The notes beneath the pieces were generated by a model. The model was not told the origin of the DNA, searched no databases, and worked only from the letters and a program-made list of their open reading frames with translations. From NCBI GenBank assembly GCA_004357385.1, contig SMWF01000052.1, positions 1 through 35,680 on the forward strand: a stretch of 35,680 nt of DNA, read 5' to 3'. Positions 32,476 to 35,680 of the stretch are shown one piece after another. Both the position numbers and the translations under genes were made by a program. Position 1 is the stretch's first letter. Each line of letters begins with the position of its first letter. The DNA comes from Gammaproteobacteria bacterium (lineage in GTDB: Bacteria > Pseudomonadota > Gammaproteobacteria > Pseudomonadales > Azotimanducaceae).

Positions 32476-33684
32476 ATGAGTGAAACACTCAAAGCGATTG
32501 ACGATCTGACGGCAATGACCGACCGGATCGGCACACAACACGACGCCGAACTTGAAGATCTGCGCGGCAAGAACGCCGAGCTGGTTGAACGCATCGAAAT
32601 GATCGAAGCGAACAAGGATCGACCGAAAGCCGATAGCCGCCCCGACGAACACTTCTCTGGGTTTCTACCCAGTGGCGAGGAAGCGCTGATTTTGCCTTCA
32701 GGCACGAAGATGGCTGACGTTGCAAAAGGCAAACGTCCTGACGTCTCTTTCGAGAGATGGCTGGGTGCCGTATGTGCCGGTGAGAAATCAAACGATACGA
32801 TGGCGCGGGAAGCTGCGAGCGAGGCCAAGCAGTTGGTCACGACCACTTCCGGCGTTTTGATCCCAGCCGAATACGTTGGCGATTGGATTGATTTGCTGCG
32901 AGCGGAATCCGTGTTAAATGCTGCGGGGATGACGACCGCCGTGATGTCCGCGAAAACTCAGGTTCATAGCGCGGTGTTGACCGATCCGACCGCTGGTTGG
33001 CACACGGAAGCCGGTTCGATTTCGAGCGTGAATCCGACGTTTGTAGCGAAAACCTTGAGTGCAGAAACGATTGTCGTTAGATGCCAGGGTTCCGTGGAAT
33101 TGGCGCAGGACTCGCCCAACTTTGGCAGCCAACTTGCTCAGGTAATGACCAGCGCGATGGCTGCGGAAATAGACCGCGCTGGGCTACACGGTAGCGGCAC
33201 TCCGCCAGTGCCCCAAGGCCTGTATGGCGCTACCGGCGTCGGCACCGTGACCAGCGTTGGCAGCGTAACTAACTATGCGGAAATGCTGACCGGCGTTAGG
33301 ACGTTGCTCGATGCGGACGTGGGCCTGGATGCTGCGACCTCCGTAGCGATCATGAGCCCCAGAACGTGGGAAGTGTACGAAGCGTTGGCCACTGGTATCA
33401 GTTCCGATGAAACCCAACTAGAGCGTCCCCGCTCATTGCGAGACACTAACTTTTTGGTGACATCGAACGTCTCCGATTCCACCACCTCGCCGGAAACTGG
33501 TGTGCTTTTCATGGGTGATTTCCGTGATTTTCTGATGGGGATTCGTAGTGAAGCCTCATTCAAAATCCTTGAAACCACGAACTACGCCTCAAACCTTCTG
33601 TTAGATTTTGTGGCGTTTGCAAGGGTGGATTTCATTGCGACCAGACCGGCTTCTTTCGTCACGTTGAGTGATATCACGATCTAA
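32476..33684 (+). CDS. HK97-fold major capsid protein
   Basis: 402 residues. The N-terminal 1-50 is a charged coiled coil (ELEDLRGKNAELVERIEMIE), like the delta/scaffold region that is cut off by the prohead protease in HK97. The shell part shows phage_capsid features: TTTSGVLIPAEYVGDWIDLL, MTTAVMSAKTQVHSAVL, AGWHTEAGSISSVNPTF, TSAMAAEIDRAGLHGSGTPP and VAIMSPRTWEVYEALATG, ending FVAFARVDFIATRPASFV. No prohead protease gene is next to it in the window, so maturation may use a helper enzyme, a self-contained route or none. Confidence 0.85.
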   Translation: MSETLKAIDDLTAMTDRIGTQHDAELEDLRGKNAELVERIEMIEANKDRPKADSRPDEHFSGFLPSGEEALILPSGTKMADVAKGKRPDVSFERWLGAVCAGEKSNDTMAREAASEAKQLVTTTSGVLIPAEYVGDWIDLLRAESVLNAAGMTTAVMSAKTQVHSAVLTDPTAGWHTEAGSISSVNPTFVAKTLSAETIVVRCQGSVELAQDSPNFGSQLAQVMTSAMAAEIDRAGLHGSGTPPVPQGLYGATGVGTVTSVGSVTNYAEMLTGVRTLLDADVGLDAATSVAIMSPRTWEVYEALATGISSDETQLERPRSLRDTNFLVTSNVSDSTTSPETGVLFMGDFRDFLMGIRSEASFKILETTNYASNLLLDFVAFARVDFIATRPASFVTLSDITI

Positions 33685-33913
33685 CCGAATGACAGGGGCC
33701 GTTCCTCGTGCCCCGAACTCACCCGGCCTAGCAGTTACCGGGGTCATGAAAGCTGCTGCGCTGCCGTGTTTGTCGGATTCACGGCATCTCCCAGTCTGCG
33801 GACGCTGGAGCGCGACAGTCCGCATTGTTTCGGCAGCCGCGTCTCTCCTGCGCGACGGGCGAGGTTCGCGGGCACCTTTGTCGAGAAAGCCCGCACTTAT
33901 TACGGAGGCGCCT
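33685..33913. other. 229-bp stretch without a convincing gene; hairpins
   Basis: Open frames here are Arg/Pro/Ser-rich and without starts or signals. A perfect stem TGCGGAC (33797-33803)/GTCCGCA (33818-33824) is visible. It could be a leader or untranslated structured RNA upstream of 33914, or decayed sequence where head-completion genes once were. I cannot decide between these. Confidence 0.3.
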
Positions 33914-34099
33914 ATGCCATTCCGAGCGTACAAACGCGGGTTCGATGAAGCGGTAGCCGGCCACCCGGTCGATCCACCGCCGGACCCGCAGCGCGTTATC
34001 CGTGGTGACTGCTCAGAGCGTAGCCACTATCACCGAGGCTATGCCGATGGGCGCCGGCACCGTGAGGACATGACGCGGCAGACCGCCGCGGAACGGTGA
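33914..34099 (+). CDS. Small basic protein, weakly RMF-like
   Basis: 61 residues from ATG 33914 with a strong GGAGG site five bases before. MPFRAYKRGFDEAVAGHPVD ... RSHYHRGYADGRRHREDM shows two R-G-[FY]-x-x-A/G units separated by a proline-rich loop, a pattern reminiscent of ribosome modulation factor. This is weak and rests on a short sequence. It lies between capsid and the DUF5678-like gene. Confidence 0.5.
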   Translation: MPFRAYKRGFDEAVAGHPVDPPPDPQRVIRGDCSERSHYHRGYADGRRHREDMTRQTAAER

Positions 34100-34160
34100 G
34101 ACGCGCATCACGGGAAGGGACTTCGGAAATCCCTACATTCAGAGATTGGAAATCCTGGTA

Positions 34161-34177
34161 GGTTTGATGTACAAACC
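34161..34177 (+). promoter_or_regulatory. Hairpin in the leader of the DUF5678-like gene
   Basis: GGTTTG (34161-34166) pairs with CAAACC (34172-34177) across loop ATGTA; a strong ribosome site GGGGGAGG follows just before ATG 34199. Possible mRNA leader structure. Confidence 0.3.
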
Positions 34178-34198
34178 CTGTCCCAGGGGGAGGATACG

Positions 34199-34450
34199 AT
34201 GGCCAAGCGTACTGGTTTGAACAAACAGTTCGAATACTACCTAAAGCACCAAGACGAATTGGTGGCTCAGTACGACGGCAAATTCGTTGTCATCAAGGAC
34301 GGTGAGGTGGTGGGCGCTTACGACTCCGAACTGGAAGCCGTAACCGAAACGCAGAAGGAGCACGAACTAGGCACTTTTCTGGTTCAACTCGTATCTCCCG
34401 GCGAGACTGCGTATTCCCAGAATTTCCACTCGCGAGTGTCCTTCGGCTGA
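34199..34450 (+). CDS. DUF5678-like small protein
   Basis: 83 residues. FEYYLKHQDELVAQYDGKFV, IKDGEVVGAYDSELEAVTET and KEHELGTFLVQLVSPGETAY fit the DUF5678 pattern of short alpha/beta proteins, in which a YLK-HQ-EL segment is followed by VIKDGxVVGxYDSExEA. As far as I recall, members are often found next to small aspartic protease genes, which is also the case here (34447). The function is unknown. A strong GGGGGAGG site is placed six bases before the ATG. The TGA overlaps the next frame's start as CTGA. Confidence 0.7.
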   Translation: MAKRTGLNKQFEYYLKHQDELVAQYDGKFVVIKDGEVVGAYDSELEAVTETQKEHELGTFLVQLVSPGETAYSQNFHSRVSFG

Positions 34451-34974
34451 AACAAGAAAACGCCTTTACAAGCACCAGCGCCGGCGGCCTACGCAACGTA
34501 CTAAAGAACGACGTTGAGGTATCACAGGGGTTCGACCCATCGAAGCCGCCAAATCCCAAGCCCAAAAACTCCAAGTTCACGGCGATATGGGACACGGGTG
34601 CGACCAACACCACGATTACGGCCGCGGTGGCCAAGGCATGTGGGTTGGTGCCTACCGGCGTGGTAGAGGTCCACACGGTGGGAGGCAAACAAACGGTCAA
34701 CAAATACTTAGTCAACGTCACGCTTCCAAACCACCTGTGCTGTGTGGGTGTCCCGGTGGCGGAGGGCAAGGTATTCGGTGCCGACGTTCTCATCGGAATG
34801 GACATCATTACGCAAGGGGATTTCGCTGTAACGAACAAGGGCGGCAAAACGATGTTTTCGTTCCGCTATCCGTCGAAAGAGCACATCGATTTTGTGTGGC
34901 GAGGACAGCGCCAGTCGCAGCCTCGTAGGCCTACGCATCCAAGGAAGAAACGAAGCAAGAAGAGTCGGCGCTAG
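34447..34974 (+). CDS. Retropepsin-like aspartic protease, non-canonical start
   Basis: The frame encodes a single-domain aspartic protease: IWDTGATNTTIT with catalytic D49 (numbered from 34447), a second part VHTVGGKQTVNKYLVNVTLP and the C-terminal flap-side motif GADVLIGMDIITQGDF (111-126), FSFRYP and a very basic tail RPTHPRKKRSKKSRR. It would be active as a dimer. No ATG, GTG or TTG precedes the DTGA motif; the first GTG is at 34627, after it. CTG at 34447 overlaps the upstream stop as CTGA, so a CTG start with coupling, or ribosomal frameshifting from the DUF5678-like gene, is needed. Related bacterial proteins are about this length. Confidence 0.7.
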   Translation: MKQENAFTSTSAGGLRNVLKNDVEVSQGFDPSKPPNPKPKNSKFTAIWDTGATNTTITAAVAKACGLVPTGVVEVHTVGGKQTVNKYLVNVTLPNHLCCVGVPVAEGKVFGADVLIGMDIITQGDFAVTNKGGKTMFSFRYPSKEHIDFVWRGQRQSQPRRPTHPRKKRSKKSRR

Positions 34975-34980
34975 ACAGAA

Positions 34981-35006
34981 AAAGCCCCGCCCGAAGACGA
35001 GGCTTT
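34981..35006. terminator. Intrinsic terminator between convergent genes
   Basis: AAAGCC (34981-34986) pairs with GGCTTT (35001-35006), extended by CG/CG with a mismatch. Read on the minus strand it ends in GGCTTTTTCT, a good terminator for the gene at 35033-35374; on the plus strand the T tract is short (TTTC), so it is weaker for the protease transcript. Confidence 0.65.
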
Positions 35007-35032
35007 CACACTACTGCGACTGAGTTAGGTTG

Positions 35033-35374
35033 TCACTTGCCCGGCTTCACCATCAGGTATTGGGTGCCGGTGTTCTCTTCTCGATAGCACTTTGCATTGT
35101 GGGTTTCATCTAGGTAGTACGAGTACCCTTCTGTGAGCCTTCGGTGACGTTTATCCTTGGGGACCCAGGCGCGTTCGCCGGGAGGAAGTGTGTCGCCAAA
35201 CCCATGGTCGACCAAAATCTCGTCTGGTACCGGAGGGTCCAGCCAATCCTTTACGCCTTGAAACGACTGCTTGCCCCATTCGCCAAGGAAACCTGTCGCC
35301 CAAGCCCCCAAAATAAAAACAATGGCGGCTACCCCAAAACCCCACAGAAAACTTGCCAGATCCGTTGGCAGCAT
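35033..35374 (-). CDS. Single-span membrane protein of unknown function
   Basis: 113 residues from ATG 35374, preceded by GGGGGG eight bases upstream. FLWGFGVAAIVFILGAWATG is an N-terminal membrane helix, followed by a soluble part with VKDWLDPPVPDEILVDHGFG, DTLPPGERAWVPKDKRHRRL and TEGYSYYLDETHNAKCYREE. The frame stays open upstream to 35629, but a terminator hairpin (35388-35418) there argues that the messenger begins or is separated at 35374. Opposite orientation to the rest of the element suggests a self-contained accessory gene. No family recognised. Confidence 0.6.
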   Translation of the reverse strand: MLPTDLASFLWGFGVAAIVFILGAWATGFLGEWGKQSFQGVKDWLDPPVPDEILVDHGFGDTLPPGERAWVPKDKRHRRLTEGYSYYLDETHNAKCYREENTGTQYLMVKPGK

Positions 35375-35387
35375 TGTTCTGTCCCCC

Positions 35388-35418
35388 CGAAAAGAAACCC
35401 CGCGCTGTGGCGGGGCTT
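35388..35418 (-). terminator. Intrinsic terminator, minus strand
   Basis: Stem CCCCGC (35398-35403)/GCGGGG (35410-35415) with flanking A/T pairs and, in minus direction, a TTTCTTTTC tract at 35388-35397. It would end transcripts coming from the right (35.4-35.7 kb). Confidence 0.65.
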
Positions 35419-35663
35419 CAAGGTACTGCTGTGGGGTTAGGGTGTCACCAGTCGAGCGACTCCTGAGGTTGGTAAACGCCTCATCAAACTCGGCACGTTG
35501 CTCCTCAGATAGCTCCTGATCCTCTAACGCAATGGCCAGGCGACTTGAGATTATCGAGGTGTACCGACAGAGAGCTGAGTGGGACGCGTCGATTGACGCC
35601 GCCATCATCGGTACGGAACCGGTCCTCAATCTTGTAGAGCTGGGTTTTCGTGATCGCCGGCAT
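35419..35663 (-). pseudogene. Possible frameshifted minus-strand gene fragment
   Basis: From ATG 35663 a frame reads MPAITKTQLYKIEDRFRTDD and SVHLDNLK; another frame continues RLAIALEDQELSEEQRAEFD and EAFTNLRSR. Deleting one base near 35543 would join them smoothly. The end of the fragment is not clear because the second frame runs on through the terminator into the 35033 gene. A plus-strand frame from 35532 (MARRLEIIEVYRQRAEWDAS) overlaps it and cannot be excluded. Low confidence either way; the stretch otherwise has no obvious feature. Confidence 0.25.
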
Positions 35664-35680
35664 TGCTATCGGCGTGGGGG

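Noticed and set aside
33766-33948. 60-residue frame overlapping the start of the 33914 gene
   Set aside because: No ribosome site or recognisable sequence; the 33914 gene has a strong GGAGG site.
35144-35440. Plus-strand frame of 98 codons
   Set aside because: Opposite the minus-strand membrane protein and both terminators; composition is shadow-like.
1-35680. CRISPR arrays, reverse transcriptase (retron/DGR), IS element transposase
   Set aside because: I saw no regular spaced repeats, no RT motifs (xxDD) and no DDE or HUH transposase in any good frame.

Overview
The window looks like the chromosome of an uncultivated, aerobic, GC-rich Gram-negative bacterium, most likely a gammaproteobacterium, into whose right-hand third a small integrative element has inserted. 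The lineage is inferred from two LpxL-type lipid A acyltransferases, an LpxO-like hydroxylase, TesB, TetR/LysR regulators and an Anbu operon. No rRNA or tRNA is present to fix it.

Region 1 (1-3.7 kb): the end of a zinc-peptidase-like gene, the proteasome-like protease gene anbu (broken here by a frameshift), and divergently from it the usual Anbu partners, a circularly permuted ATP-grasp protein and an alpha-E protein. Region 2 (3.7-18.5 kb) is ordinary chromosome: a TauD-type dioxygenase, an ArsR-AHSA1 fusion regulator, a YeiH-type exporter, a TetR regulator, TesB, a HIT protein, an SRPBCC protein divergent from a LysR regulator, a DUF427 protein, a cytochrome P450, a PAS-GGDEF diguanylate cyclase, an LpxO-like hydroxylase, two tandem lipid A acyltransferase-like genes and a glyoxalase-fold protein. 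Region 3 (18.7-26.4 kb): a ferredoxin-dependent 2-oxoacid oxidoreductase (alpha/gamma fusion plus beta) and a Gld-like ABC operon (ATPase, GldF-GldG fusion, DUF4340 protein) on the minus strand.

Region 4 (about 26.85 kb to beyond the right edge) is the unusual part. A COG2945-type alpha/beta hydrolase gene is cut short and followed by direct and inverted TAGGTCAA repeats and a tyrosine integrase. After that comes a compact rightward gene train, often with 4-base start/stop overlaps: a small protein, a 44-bp nested palindrome, two small proteins, a TOPRIM protein resembling topoisomerase VI A, a RepA-like RecA-fold ATPase, five copies of an 8-bp iteron (a likely replication origin), a P27-like terminase small subunit, two small proteins, a regulatory region, an HK97-fold major capsid protein, a small protein, and a DUF5678-like protein followed by a retropepsin-like aspartic protease. 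Large terminase, portal and prohead protease, which normally lie between small terminase and capsid, are absent from that interval, and no tail gene is seen in the window.

My reading is a minimal, capsid-encoding phage satellite that replicates from its own origin and supplies its own packaging-recognition protein and capsid subunit, while relying on a helper for the rest. This is inference: the right end of the element is outside the window. A minus-strand membrane-protein gene framed by two intrinsic terminators occupies the far right.
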